Assembly: GCF_027923385.1 (NCBI RefSeq)
Contig: NZ_BSEC01000001.1
Coordinates: forward strand, 4,004,001 to 4,068,000
Source of the DNA: Methylocystis echinoides
Lineage (GTDB): Bacteria > Pseudomonadota > Alphaproteobacteria > Rhizobiales > Beijerinckiaceae
Length of the DNA: 64,000 nt
Direction: 5' to 3'
Shown: positions 34,924 to 44,794 of the stretch, piece after piece
Layout: the number at the start of each line of letters is the position of its first letter
Numbering within the stretch: the stretch's first letter is position 1
The notes under the pieces: model-generated
Told to the model about the DNA's origin: nothing
Database searches by the model: none
The model's input: only the letters and a program-made list of their open reading frames with translations
Made by a program: the position numbers and the translations under genes

Positions 34924-36414
34924 ATGGCTGACTCAGTGATCCATATCCCGCGCTTTCCGTCTGGCGTCCCAGGGCTGGACGACGTCCTGGGAGGGGGGCT
35001 TCCAAAGGGCGCGCTGCTTTTGGTGCTTGGACCGCCTGGCAGCGGGAAGACGACGGTTGCGCTGCAATTCCTGCTTCAGGCTGTCCGATCTGGTGAAACC
35101 TGCCTTCTCGCCTCCAATGCAGAGTCGCCGCAACAGCTCAGCGGTATCGCCGCATCTCACGGCTGGCGACTTGATGGCGTGCATATGACGGGGCTCTCCG
35201 ACCCTTGTGTCGAGGAACAGTCGGATTACACGCTGTTTCCCGAGGCCGAGGTAGAGATCGGCGAGACGCTCCAGCATCTGTTCTCGGAAGTGGAAAGGCT
35301 CAAGCCGACACTGCTGGTGCTCGATACGGTTTCAAGTCTCAGGGTTGTCGCGCCCACGCCAGCCTTCCATCGCCGCCAGCTCAGACTCATCCGCGACTAC
35401 ATGGCCGCGCGATCCTGTACGACGGTCATGCTCGATGAAGCGTCTTCGGGCGAAAAAGACATGCGCACCCAAACCCTCGCTGACGGCGTCCTGGAATTGC
35501 AGCAGTTCGACTGCGCCTATGGCGCTGATCGACGTCGACTGCGAATACGGAAACTGCGGGGGTGCAGCTATCTCAGCGGAGCCCATGATTTTAGCATCAA
35601 CGCGGGAGGGCTGATTGTCTATCCTCGCCTCGTCGCTCAAAGCTACGCAACGACGCCGAGCGCCGAGCCCTTACGAAGCGACGACGAGCAAATCGATAAT
35701 CTGACCGGCGGCGGATTCCCAAGGGGCTCGAGCACGCTTGTCGTGGGACCGGCGGGAATCGGAAAATCGACGATCACGACGCTTTACGTGATGGCCGGCG
35801 CCATGCACAATGAGAACAGTTGCGTGCTCCTTTTCGACGAAAGCGTCGAGACGCATCTGACTCGAAGCGAGGGCCTGGGTCTTGGAATAACTGCCGCAAG
35901 GGACGCGGGGCGCGTCAGCATCATGCACCTTGATCTTGCGGAGCTCAGCGTCGGCCAGATCGCGGCTCTCGTGATCAAGGAGGTCGAGGAGAAAGACGTA
36001 AAGATCGTCGTGATCGATACGTTGAACGGCTACCTCCAGTCGGCGATGGATGAGCCCACCGTGCTGTTGCATATACGCGAGCTCGTCTCCTATCTGGGCC
36101 GCCGCGGCGTCACCACCTTCCTGACGCTCACCCAGCACGGCATCCTCGGACCCGAAATTACCGCGCCCATCGACCTCAGCTTCCTGGCCGACAACGTCTT
36201 TCTGCTGCGTTACTTCGAGAAAAAGGGAGCCATTCACAAGGCTTTGTCGGTTGTAAAGAAGCGCAGCGGCCCACACGAGACCACCATTCGCGAGTTTTTG
36301 TTGGGTCCAGGCTCCGTTCAGGTGGGCGAGCCTCTCGTGGGGTTCACCGGCGTATTGACAGGCACGCCTGTCTGCGGAGGCGACGTGGAGTCGACAGGTA
36401 GAATGGATGGTTGA
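34924..36414 (+). CDS. KaiC-like double ATPase
   Basis: A 496-residue protein with two RecA/KaiC domains. The P-loops are GPPGSGKT (residues 36-43) and GPAGIGKS (275-282). The tandem KaiC-type catalytic glutamates are only partly kept: domain 1 has ASNAESPQQL and domain 2 has LLFDESVETHL. The C-terminus (VVKKRSGPHETTIREF) fits the family. No kaiB lies nearby, so a role as a signalling ATPase rather than a clock is more likely. It overlaps the hybrid kinase gene by 8 bp, suggesting the two proteins work together. Confidence 0.85.
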   Translation: MADSVIHIPRFPSGVPGLDDVLGGGLPKGALLLVLGPPGSGKTTVALQFLLQAVRSGETCLLASNAESPQQLSGIAASHGWRLDGVHMTGLSDPCVEEQSDYTLFPEAEVEIGETLQHLFSEVERLKPTLLVLDTVSSLRVVAPTPAFHRRQLRLIRDYMAARSCTTVMLDEASSGEKDMRTQTLADGVLELQQFDCAYGADRRRLRIRKLRGCSYLSGAHDFSINAGGLIVYPRLVAQSYATTPSAEPLRSDDEQIDNLTGGGFPRGSSTLVVGPAGIGKSTITTLYVMAGAMHNENSCVLLFDESVETHLTRSEGLGLGITAARDAGRVSIMHLDLAELSVGQIAALVIKEVEEKDVKIVVIDTLNGYLQSAMDEPTVLLHIRELVSYLGRRGVTTFLTLTQHGILGPEITAPIDLSFLADNVFLLRYFEKKGAIHKALSVVKKRSGPHETTIREFLLGPGSVQVGEPLVGFTGVLTGTPVCGGDVESTGRMDG

Positions 36415-38038
36415 GGGGAACCGGAATAGGGCCGACGACCGCGGCCAGGCGCTGAGAGCTTTGATCCTGGCGCCGCGCGGGCGCGATTCAGCCTTGGCCC
36501 AGGAGACGCTTGCCCGGAGCGGCGTGGCTTCCTGCATCTGCGCCGATCTTCATCAGCTTCGCCTGGAGACGACCCGCGGCGCGGGCTGTTTGCTGATTGC
36601 GGAGGAGGCGCTCCCGCGGGTTCACGCGGATGATAGCAATTGTCTGGTGGGTGACGAACCCCCTTGGTCTTCGTTGCCGATCGTCGTCCTTCTTGGAAGA
36701 GGCTCCTCGTTTCGTAGGTCCCCCTTGTTACGCGCACTCGAGGCGCGTCCCAATGTAAGCTTTCTCGAACGACCGGTGCCGCGGCGGACTTTTGTCAGCG
36801 CAACCCGCGCCGCCGTCGAGGCGCGGAAGCTGCAGTACAAAACCAGAGACACGCTCGAAGAGCTCAAGGCCGCCAATCGAAAAAAGGACGAATTCCTGGC
36901 GACCTTGTCCCATGAGTTGCGCAACCCCCTCGCGCCAATTCGCAACGCCATCTCTGTCCTGCGACATCTTCTTGGCGATCACGCCTCGGGCGAGACGGTG
37001 AACAAGCTTCTCTCGATGGTCGAACGACAGACCGACCACCTTGTCCGGCTCGTCGACGATCTTCTGGAGGTTTCGAGAATCACCACGGGAAAGGTCAAGC
37101 TGAAAATAGGCAAGGTGAATCTTCATGAAGTCGTCCGCCAGGCGGTCGAGATCAGCGAGCCTCTGATCACCACGGCCCGCCATCAGCTCAAAATCCGGGA
37201 AACGGGGGAAGATCTGTTTGTCGAAGGCGATGCGGTTCGCCTTACGCAGGTGGTCACCAATTTGCTCACCAACTCCGCGAGATATACGCCGACTGGCGGG
37301 ACGATCGCGGTTGAGTTGAGGCGGGAGGGTCCGGTTGCAGTCGTCAGCGTGGCTGACAACGGCATTGGTATCTCCGAGAACATGCTGCCACGGGTATTTG
37401 AGCTTTTCTCACAGTCTCGCGCCGCTGCGAGCGGCGGCAAAGGCGGCCTCGGCGTTGGCCTCGCATTGGTGAAAGATCTCGTCGAAATGCATGGTGGCGC
37501 GGTCGCCGCACGCAGTGACGGAGTCGGCAGAGGTAGCGAGTTCGTCATTCGCCTTCCTTTAACAACTGCTGACGGCGTCACCAGTGTCGTGAAGGACAAA
37601 GCCCCCAATCTGGATCTCGCCGGGCGGCGCGTCCTGATAGTCGACGACGATCATGACGTCGCCGATAGTCTCGCCATGCTGTTGAATTCATTTGGAGCGG
37701 ATGTAAGAGTCGCCTACAGCGGTGCCCAAGCGCTTTCCTGCATCGCCGACTTCAAACCTGACCTTGCTTTTCTGGATCTTGGCATGCCGGAGGTCGACGG
37801 CTGCGAGACCGCCCGGCGAATCCGGTTGACAGGTCAGGGAGCAGACATCCGCTTGATTGCGGTGAGTGGCTGGGGCCAAGAAAAGGACCGCCAGCTCGCC
37901 AAGGAGGCAGGCTTTACCGAACATTTCACCAAACCAATAACGATAAGTTCGCTCAGGCAGATCATGGAAGCCGTGGACCAGAACGCATCAGCGACAAACG
38001 GCCCTCTTCCAATGGGCGAGATGCAACTGCCCAATTAA
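36407..38038 (+). CDS. Hybrid histidine kinase with N-terminal pseudo-receiver and C-terminal receiver
   Basis: A 543-residue soluble protein. Residues 10-140 form a receiver-like domain without a phospho-acceptor Asp (PIVVLLGRG, VSFLERPVPRRTFV). HisKA carries His169 in TLSHELRNPLAPIRN, the HATPase has NLLTNSARYTPTGG and GLGVGLALVKDLVEMHGG, and a true receiver has Asp457 in LAFLDLGMPEVDG. No membrane segment is present, so the input is cytoplasmic. The partner is probably the KaiC-like ATPase encoded just upstream. Confidence 0.88.
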   Translation: MVEGNRNRADDRGQALRALILAPRGRDSALAQETLARSGVASCICADLHQLRLETTRGAGCLLIAEEALPRVHADDSNCLVGDEPPWSSLPIVVLLGRGSSFRRSPLLRALEARPNVSFLERPVPRRTFVSATRAAVEARKLQYKTRDTLEELKAANRKKDEFLATLSHELRNPLAPIRNAISVLRHLLGDHASGETVNKLLSMVERQTDHLVRLVDDLLEVSRITTGKVKLKIGKVNLHEVVRQAVEISEPLITTARHQLKIRETGEDLFVEGDAVRLTQVVTNLLTNSARYTPTGGTIAVELRREGPVAVVSVADNGIGISENMLPRVFELFSQSRAAASGGKGGLGVGLALVKDLVEMHGGAVAARSDGVGRGSEFVIRLPLTTADGVTSVVKDKAPNLDLAGRRVLIVDDDHDVADSLAMLLNSFGADVRVAYSGAQALSCIADFKPDLAFLDLGMPEVDGCETARRIRLTGQGADIRLIAVSGWGQEKDRQLAKEAGFTEHFTKPITISSLRQIMEAVDQNASATNGPLPMGEMQLPN

Positions 38039-39069
38039 AATTTTCTGGGTGGCAAATTCGAAAATTCAGCGAACGCGATAATGCTGTGATGAATGAAGTC
38101 GATCTGTACGAGTTTATGACCGATTTCGTTGGTGAAGCCGCCATCATCCAGTTGGAAAGCGACCAGCTTGCGCAGCAGGAGTTTGAGTCGGCTATAGGCC
38201 CGCTCATAAAGCCTCGCATGGGTCCCGGACCTGTCACTGGTTGCCACCATCCTGATCCAGGTCAAGATCGCTTCGCAATTGCATGCGAGCCAGCAAGCGG
38301 TGATTCCCTGCGCAGGAACAGGATCTTTCAACATATCCAATAGAATTTCTTGCGCCGCCTCGAGCCACCGCGGATCGTCGCTCGCAAGAAGCGCCTGCTC
38401 CAAAGCGTAGAGCACCCAATGATTGCGCGGGAGCGGCGCATTTTTGCGGGATGCAAGTTTCAAGAGAGACTCTTGGGCGACGCGAGACCACCTAGGCTCT
38501 CCGGTGATCTTCGAAAGGCTGAAGAGCCCAAGCAAGGCTTGGGCTGCTGAATATTCGGAGACCAGAGGGAGACGCTCGCCACTCGCGAAATCCCTGATGT
38601 GGATGAAATCACCGTCAGCCATTTGCTGACTGACGATGTAATTTCCAACAGCAGACGCAGTAGAGACGATGTCGCCGTCATCGGGGGTAATTTGCAGCAA
38701 GCCAGCCGCAAACAGGGCGAGGCCACAAACGCTGATTTCGATTTTTCCATCATGAGCCAGGCAGAGACATCCGTCCGCGCCAAATGGAACCACGAAGGCT
38801 TGCAGCCCTGCTCTAACTGAAGCCTCTCCCGCGAGTCGAACCTCCGAGCCGCAACTTAACTTATCCGCGACACGCAGAAGCGCCCAGCCAGCGCAGAAGT
38901 GCCTGTGCAACTCGTAATCGGCTGATAATTCTCTACTGCCGCCAGCAAGGTGCTGATAAACGAACAAACCGTCTGGCTTCAGCAGTTGAGCCAGACGAGC
39001 GGCGCCACGCGTCGCCGTCCGTTCAGTTATGCGCGAATTTAGAAAAGCAACCATTCGTCCTAGCGCCAC
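38035..39069 (-). CDS. Unknown protein, probable alpha/alpha-barrel fold
   Basis: A 344-residue soluble protein. Repeated helical segments of the type LKPDGLFVYQHLAG, SEYSAAQALLGLFSLSKITGEPRW, NHWVLYALEQALLASDDPRW and AFQLDDGGFTNEIGH resemble the (alpha/alpha)6 barrels of epimerases, prenyltransferase-like and lanthipeptide-cyclase-like proteins. No catalytic residues can be assigned. It is convergent with the hybrid kinase gene (4-bp overlap) and divergent from the outer-membrane protein gene. Confidence 0.6.
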   Translation of the reverse strand: MALGRMVAFLNSRITERTATRGAARLAQLLKPDGLFVYQHLAGGSRELSADYELHRHFCAGWALLRVADKLSCGSEVRLAGEASVRAGLQAFVVPFGADGCLCLAHDGKIEISVCGLALFAAGLLQITPDDGDIVSTASAVGNYIVSQQMADGDFIHIRDFASGERLPLVSEYSAAQALLGLFSLSKITGEPRWSRVAQESLLKLASRKNAPLPRNHWVLYALEQALLASDDPRWLEAAQEILLDMLKDPVPAQGITACWLACNCEAILTWIRMVATSDRSGTHARLYERAYSRLKLLLRKLVAFQLDDGGFTNEIGHKLVQIDFIHHSIIAFAEFSNLPPRKF

Positions 39070-39205
39070 CTTAACTATACGTTGCCCATTTGCAACAGGC
39101 GTTTATAAAGCGGCGGCACACTGCGAAGCCAGAGCGTGTTCCGATTTACATCGTCATATAATTAGCTTCCCATTGCGCATGCAAATTAGCCCTCGGGACG
39201 CATCC

Positions 39206-40306
39206 ATGAAAACGCTTCTTCTCGCCTCAACCCTTTTGGCAAGCATTGCTGCGGGATCGGCGTTCGCCGCCGATCTTCCCTCCCGCAAGGCTCCGATCCT
39301 GCCGCCGCCCCCTCCCCCGCCAATGTGGACGGGCTTCTACGCCGGTCTCAATGCTGGCTATGGCTTCGGCACAAACAGTAACGTTCAAGCACTCGCCCTG
39401 GGCCAGGACGCCACGGTTTCCACCCTCTACCGGGGGGTAGTGGACAGCCAGCCGATCTATCTTCCGGCGGCAGACGCGGCAGCAACATACTATCCCAGTC
39501 TGCCGACGGGCGCCGGCCTCGCGCAGTCTGGCAGCTTTGCCAATACGCAGAGCGGGTTTATCGGCGGCGGCCAAGTCGGTTATAACTATCAGTGGGGCGC
39601 GAACTTCGTCGTCGGCCTCGAGGCCGACATGCAAGGAACCGGCATCCGTGGCCGAAGCCATGGCGTTGGCATCGGCGGAGCCAGCACAACAAATCCTCTC
39701 CTTTGCTTTGACGGAGAGGGATGTAGCGGCACCATGACACACAATGCCACATCGATCGGCAGCACGACGGTGAATGCGGGAGTCGATTGGATTGGTACTG
39801 TCCGCGGGCGCCTGGGATATCTGTTCACGCCCACCATGCTTGTCTACGCCACGGGCGGCCTGACATACGGCGGCGTTTACGCTAATGTCCAGAACTATGC
39901 TGTTACAAGTCTCTCGGCACAGGTAAGCAACGACGTCAAAATTCCCGCACTTGACGCTTTTCCAATGGGTCTTGGCGGCGGCACCAACCATACCTTCTAT
40001 GGTGGCGGCTCGAGGTCGCAGACGCTGGTTGGCTGGAATGTCGGCGGCGGTCTTGAATGGAGGTTCATGCCGAACTGGTCGCTCAAGGCCGAAGGCATCT
40101 ATTGGAACATGGGCAACATGAATGTTCCGACTGCATCCTTCGCTGCGGCGCCGGTCTCGGTGAACTGGTCTTCTCCGCTCTCCGCGAACAATCCGCTTGC
40201 GACAGTCGGAAATGTTCGTGTGAACTATCAGGGCGTCATCGCTCGCATGGGTATCAACTACCATTTCAACTGGGGCGGATCCGCTCCAGTAGTCGCGCAA
40301 TACTGA
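39206..40306 (+). CDS. Outer-membrane beta-barrel protein (Omp25/31-like porin family)
   Basis: A 366-residue exported protein. MKTLLLASTLLASIAAGSAFA is a Sec signal, and the mature protein starts ADLPSRKAPILPPPPPPP, the Pro-rich linker typical of rhizobial Omp25/31-type proteins. The barrel has MWTGFYAGLNAGYGFG, QVGYNYQWGANFVVGLEADMQG and VDWIGTVRGRLGYLFTPTMLVYATGGLTYGG and ends in alternating aromatic strands (ARMGINYHFNW). The extracellular-loop region around residues 35-110 is unusually long. A strong terminator follows at 40330-40352. Confidence 0.9.
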   Translation: MKTLLLASTLLASIAAGSAFAADLPSRKAPILPPPPPPPMWTGFYAGLNAGYGFGTNSNVQALALGQDATVSTLYRGVVDSQPIYLPAADAAATYYPSLPTGAGLAQSGSFANTQSGFIGGGQVGYNYQWGANFVVGLEADMQGTGIRGRSHGVGIGGASTTNPLLCFDGEGCSGTMTHNATSIGSTTVNAGVDWIGTVRGRLGYLFTPTMLVYATGGLTYGGVYANVQNYAVTSLSAQVSNDVKIPALDAFPMGLGGGTNHTFYGGGSRSQTLVGWNVGGGLEWRFMPNWSLKAEGIYWNMGNMNVPTASFAAAPVSVNWSSPLSANNPLATVGNVRVNYQGVIARMGINYHFNWGGSAPVVAQY

Positions 40307-40329
40307 GCGACGACAAATCAAGAGAAAAA

Positions 40330-40352
40330 GCCCGGCCATGCCGGGCTTTTTT
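40330..40352 (+). terminator. Rho-independent terminator after the outer-membrane protein gene
   Basis: The 7-bp GCCCGGC/GCCGGGC stem with a CAT loop is followed by six Ts and preceded by five As. The A-run means it can also terminate the convergent PaaK-like gene, so it is probably bidirectional. Confidence 0.9.
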
Positions 40353-40395
40353 GCGTTCGCTGCGAAGATTGAGACGCCCCGATGCGCCTGAACAT

Positions 40396-41775
40396 CTACA
40401 AATCTCGAGCGAGAAGCTCATTACGGAATCCGAGCCTCTTCTTCGACTCTCCCCAGTCGATATTCCTGACGGAGAGAATGTGGATGTTGAACTCATCGCC
40501 GGAAAACTTTCTTACGAGCGACCTGACAGTTTCGCACTCCTCCGCGCTGATATCTCGTTCCCTGGCGATTTCCACCACGATGTCCGTCAGTGTCGTCTGC
40601 CGTATGCGGTATTCGTCAAGCTCTATTGCCTCAGCCATTTGACCGCCACGCAGGTGGAAAACGGAGTACCGCCCATCTGCATGCTTCAGCAGCGCTTTGC
40701 TCCGACCAATGATGTTCGAAAGCGTCGGACCGTTATGGCCACATTCACAGGAAGGCGACAGAGACGCGATGTCGCCTAAGTCATACCTGATGAAGGGTGT
40801 TGCATAAGAGTGAAGGTGTGTGACGAGAACCTTCCCGGTCCTTGATTGGCCTGCGCCGAACCCGGGGAAAGGCTCGACCTCGACAACGACATTGCTCTTG
40901 GCCACATGAAAAAAACCCGGGCATTTGCTGCATTCGGACGCAATCAACCCAACTTCTTCCGCTGAATACGTGCCCCGGACCGGTATGTTGACGCTGTCAA
41001 ACTTCTGTCTAAGTTCTGCGTCCGGCGACGCAACAATAGGGATGTACATGGCGGCCCCATTCGCGCTGAAGAACTCCGCCTCAAGCTCCTGCATCATCAA
41101 CTCTACGATCCACGGGCTCGCAACGAGGTATCCGATTGGCTCCTTGCTCAGTTCGTCTCTCAAAGCCTCCATGTTAGGCTTGATATACCGAATCTTCTTG
41201 TTGATCCCGCTCGAGATAAATCTGGAAAAAGGCCCAAGCCACGACATGTCCCGAATGGTCGAAAATCCAACGTCGCTGTCGCTTGGGATATATACGAGCT
41301 GCGTGCGGTTCAGATTGAAACTGCGTTTTTCCAGAAAATACTGAGCGAGATACCGGAGGCCATTAAAAGCGATATTTGCTCCGGAAACATAGAAGCGCAC
41401 CGGCTTCCCCGAGGATCCCGAGGACAGATGGAGTTCTGTGTGCATTTGATCTACGGCGCTGAAAAGCGGTCCTTCGCTGGCAACCTGCGCAACGACGTCG
41501 GCGCGCGTCTGAACCGGCAGAAAGGGCAGTCGATCCGCGCTCGCCCGCTTGCCGATGCGCTCCCGCCAAAATGGAGACCGAAGCCTCGCGTGAGCCAGCA
41601 GGTTGTCGATCTGGCCTTTCTGCCATTTAACGACTGCGTTGTGATCTCCTGTCTCCACAGCACAAATATCCATTACAGATGTCAATTGGTTGCGTGCATC
41701 CACGTCCAGGAGAGTCATCGGTTGGCGGCTGAAAGCCGCGCCTTGCAAGGGCAACTCGGAAAAATCGAACAGCAT
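40396..41775 (-). CDS. PaaK/CapK-like adenylate-forming enzyme
   Basis: A 459-residue AMP-binding protein of the phenylacetate-CoA ligase/CapK type. The nucleotide-binding loop ELHLSSGSSGKPVRFYVSG, RGTYSAEEVGLIA and FIRYDLGDIASLSPSCECG (with the Cys pair) match the family. Members make acyl-adenylates or CoA thioesters of aromatic or other acids, or act in surface polysaccharide loci. The substrate here is unknown. AGAGAGGAAAT provides a good ribosome-binding site. It points toward, and is convergent with, the outer-membrane protein gene. Confidence 0.78.
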   Translation of the reverse strand: MLFDFSELPLQGAAFSRQPMTLLDVDARNQLTSVMDICAVETGDHNAVVKWQKGQIDNLLAHARLRSPFWRERIGKRASADRLPFLPVQTRADVVAQVASEGPLFSAVDQMHTELHLSSGSSGKPVRFYVSGANIAFNGLRYLAQYFLEKRSFNLNRTQLVYIPSDSDVGFSTIRDMSWLGPFSRFISSGINKKIRYIKPNMEALRDELSKEPIGYLVASPWIVELMMQELEAEFFSANGAAMYIPIVASPDAELRQKFDSVNIPVRGTYSAEEVGLIASECSKCPGFFHVAKSNVVVEVEPFPGFGAGQSRTGKVLVTHLHSYATPFIRYDLGDIASLSPSCECGHNGPTLSNIIGRSKALLKHADGRYSVFHLRGGQMAEAIELDEYRIRQTTLTDIVVEIARERDISAEECETVRSLVRKFSGDEFNIHILSVRNIDWGESKKRLGFRNELLARDL

Positions 41776-42256
41776 ATTTCCTCTCTATGTCCTCCTCCAG
41801 CCTGCGCATCGCGTTACGCTGACTATCTGCGGGCAAGGCTGGATTGCACCCGACGACGGTCGCCCAGGGGCGCGACCGTTTCCTTCCAGAGAATAACAGA
41901 AAATAGAGGGAGCGGTTGTCTGCCTCGCAGCGCTTCATCGGCACGAGTACTTGCCTGCCACAGCGGGAGCCTTGCGCTGACGAAGTCCGTGGCCGATAGT
42001 TCGACGGCCGAATACCTGGATGAGACAAATCGCCAGACTCCTTCGCGAGGGACTAAGCTCGCAAGCAGATTGGAAACACTGACGCCGACAACATGCGCTG
42101 ACCCACAGATGGCGTTCGCTCAGTGGGGGGATGATCTTTCGGGCCATCGGCCGCTATGTCGCCGCTACGGGTGGTCTGTGAAATTCAGCTCGCGTTTAGT
42201 TCGTTTACTGCGTCTAATGAGGATTTACAAAGGCAATGAATCGGAGACGACGACTT
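41776..42256. other. Intergenic region between PaaK-like ligase and sufE
   Basis: This 481-bp stretch has no frame with a recognisable product in either strand and no clear terminator. The promoters of the divergent PaaK-like gene and sufE must lie here. A GGAGACGACGA site precedes the sufE ATG. Confidence 0.35.
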
Positions 42257-42682
42257 ATGCATAGCGACAACATTGCCGAAGAGTTCCTGCGACTTGAAGA
42301 TTGGGATGACCGTTACCGGTACCTCATTCAACTCGGTCTGAAGCTGGGACCAATGCCGAGAGATGCATACGTCGATAGCAACAGGGTTCACGGCTGCTCC
42401 AACAATGTCTGGCTCCAAACCATCGTAAGCGCAGATGCAGATGGCAGTCCGAGGCTTTCGTTCCGAGCCGATAGCGACGCCCATATTGTTCGGGGACATC
42501 TTGCGATTGTTCTCGACATCTATTCAGACCACACGGCAGACGAAATTCTCGCAAGCGATCCGTCCCTGCTTTTTTCTGCGTTGGGCCTGTCGAAAGAACT
42601 CGGGAGCAATCGAGCGAACGGCCTCCGCGCCCGCGTCACCCGAATAAAGAACGACGCCACAGCCGCCCCTTCTGTAACATAA
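42257..42682 (+). CDS. SufE-family sulfur acceptor protein
   Basis: A 141-residue protein that accepts sulfur from the SufS cysteine desulfurase during iron-sulfur cluster assembly. The active Cys lies in VDSNRVHGCSNNVWLQT (family pattern VxGCxSxVWL). EEFLRLEDWDDRYRYLIQLG begins the domain. The suf operon is elsewhere, so it stands alone. ATG 42257 is favoured over the upstream in-frame ATG at 42236 because of the GGAG site. Confidence 0.86.
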   Translation: MHSDNIAEEFLRLEDWDDRYRYLIQLGLKLGPMPRDAYVDSNRVHGCSNNVWLQTIVSADADGSPRLSFRADSDAHIVRGHLAIVLDIYSDHTADEILASDPSLLFSALGLSKELGSNRANGLRARVTRIKNDATAAPSVT

Positions 42683-42858
42683 TCCACGAGTCCTCAGCTG
42701 TGAAAATGTGAATTCCGCGATCGCTCGATCTCGCGATGTAGCTTATTGTTTTTGCATAGTAAGCGACATTTAGCCACGCCTTCAGTCCGCCTTCCCCGAT
42801 TGAGACGGCTCGCAACAATTTGTAGCGTCGAGTGGCATTTCAATCGGGAAGGACGCTT

Positions 42859-43206
42859 ATGAAACATGTTTCCTCGACAGTCTGTCTAGCGATTTTAGGC
42901 ATGCTCATTGTGTCGCCCGCATCGACCCAGAGCCTGTATCCGCCCGAAATCCCAAAAGATGACGCACGCCTCCTGGCCTCAAACTGCATGCAATGTCACG
43001 GGACGAACGGTCAGCCGCGCAGCGGCGGCAATAGTAGCCTTGTCGGGACGACCTATTACAAGCTCCGTCAGCAGCTCCTTGATCTGGCGGCGAAATCCCC
43101 AGCCTCAGATTCCCAAAAGGAACTGATGATCGTTCATGCCGCTACGTACTACAGGCTGAGCCCGAAGCAGATCGACGCGATTGCTGCTTACCTGTCAGGC
43201 AACTGA
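42859..43206 (+). CDS. Periplasmic c-type cytochrome, FccA-like
   Basis: A 115-residue protein with a Sec signal (KHVSSTVCLAILGMLIVSPASTQ) and a single haem c motif NCMQCH near residue 46. The pattern and length fit the haem subunit of flavocytochrome c sulfide dehydrogenase. It has a strong GGGAAGGA ribosome-binding site and is followed 31 bp later by the flavoprotein partner, so electrons from sulfide would pass from FAD to this haem. A distal Met (KELMIVHAATYY) may be the axial ligand. Confidence 0.82.
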   Translation: MKHVSSTVCLAILGMLIVSPASTQSLYPPEIPKDDARLLASNCMQCHGTNGQPRSGGNSSLVGTTYYKLRQQLLDLAAKSPASDSQKELMIVHAATYYRLSPKQIDAIAAYLSGN

Positions 43207-43237
43207 GCGAAACCTATTGATATCCTGGGAGAACGAG

Positions 43238-44769
43238 ATGGATTTCAACGACATGAAGATCGACCGCAGAAAATTAGTCGGGCTTATGCGGCGAGCGCGG
43301 CAGGCCCGGCTTACGCGACTGCAGCCTTCGCTGCGACGACCCCAAATGCGCTCCGGGTAGTGATCGTCGGTGGGGGAATGGCCGGCGCGACTGCGGCAAA
43401 ATACCTGAAATATTGGGCCAAGATGTATGACCCCAATTGGAATGTCAGTGTCACGCTGATTGAAAAGAACGCTTCCACATCCTATTTTTCGAATATTCGA
43501 AGCAATGAAGCTCTTGTGGGCGCGATCACTGCCGACTCGCTCAAATACACCTATGCGAAGCTCTTGACCGACTATGGGGTGACGGTTGCTGCGAAGACAG
43601 TAGCCAGTGTCGACGTTGTCAATAAGAAGGTTAAATGCACCGATAACTCGCTCTATGCTTACGACCGTTTAATTCTCGCCGCGGGCATCGACTTCGATTA
43701 TTCGCCTGAACGACTCGGCATCACTCTGACTGGTACGGGTGCATCGTGGACTCTCCTGCCACACGCCTGGGATGGGACAGTTCGCACCAACGGAAAAACC
43801 CAGATTGAGGTTCTCAAGACCCAATTGACGAACATGTTGGACGGGAGCAGGGTCATAATTTCTATCCCGCCCAAGCCCTACCGCTGCCCACCAGGACCCT
43901 ACGAACGCGCCTGCGTGATTGCCGACTGGCTAAAATCCAAGAAGCCACAATCGAAGGTGATTGTGCTGGACGCTAACACCGGCCCGGTTGTTGATGGCTA
44001 TGGTCCGTTGCCGATTGTTGAGCCAAAGACATTTGGTAAGGCCTTCGGCATCTATCCAGGCTCCAATCAGATTCATAAGAACTACATCGAGTATTATCCT
44101 AGCACTCGAATTACGAGCGTCGAATTCAAGGCCAATAACCAAAAGGTGGTCCGGGCGACGAACACCACGAGTGGCGCGACGTTCACGTTTGGTGATACAA
44201 CCGCTGGACAGAAGGCTGTCAATGTCGTGAATGTCATCCCACCAATGAAGGCTGGGAAAGTCGTGATCGATGTGCTGAAGGCCGATAACGGGCTAACTCC
44301 CACGAAGCCGAGCGGGCTGGATGCAGCGGGCCTCTGGGCGCCAGTCAACGAAGCCACCTACGAGTCGAGTATCCCCTATTATGCCGGCATCCACATCATC
44401 GGCGACTCACAGGCTTCCGGCCAACCCAAGGCCGGGCACATTGGCAATCAGGAAGGTAAGGTCGTGGCCGGCGCGATACTCCGCGCCGCCAGCGGACGGT
44501 CCTTGTGTGCAGCTCCAGAAATCAATTCTGCTTGCTTCACGCCGATCACAACACCCGCCGGGAACAATGGCCCCACGGCATCCTGGTTGACTGCAATATA
44601 TCGTTATCAGGAGGATACGACGACTTCCCCGCTAGGGCCGTCCAAGATGCGGATGGTTAGCGGTGACGGAATTAACGCTTCCGAACCGATAGGCGGATGG
44701 ACGGGTGATAATTACGACAACATGACCAAGTGGTTTACCGCCCTTATGCAGGACGTCTCGTTCAAATAG
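43238..44769 (+). CDS. Flavocytochrome c sulfide dehydrogenase flavoprotein with disrupted Tat signal
   Basis: The body, from about 43290, reads AYAASAAGPAYATAAF and then the FAD motif VIVGGGMAGATAAKYLKYW. The redox cysteines lie in PPKPYRCPPGPYERACVIA and a C-terminal FCSD domain follows, so it is an FccB-type sulfide:cytochrome c oxidoreductase. ATG 43238 starts a twin-arginine signal (MKIDRRKLVGLM) in a different frame. One missing G after LVGLM near 43287-43292 would restore MAASAAG. Without it the only in-frame start is GTG 43360, inside the FAD fold. This is either a sequencing error, a recent mutation or a recoded join. Confidence 0.8.
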
Positions 44770-44794
44770 GGTAAACGACAAAACAAACAAGAGC

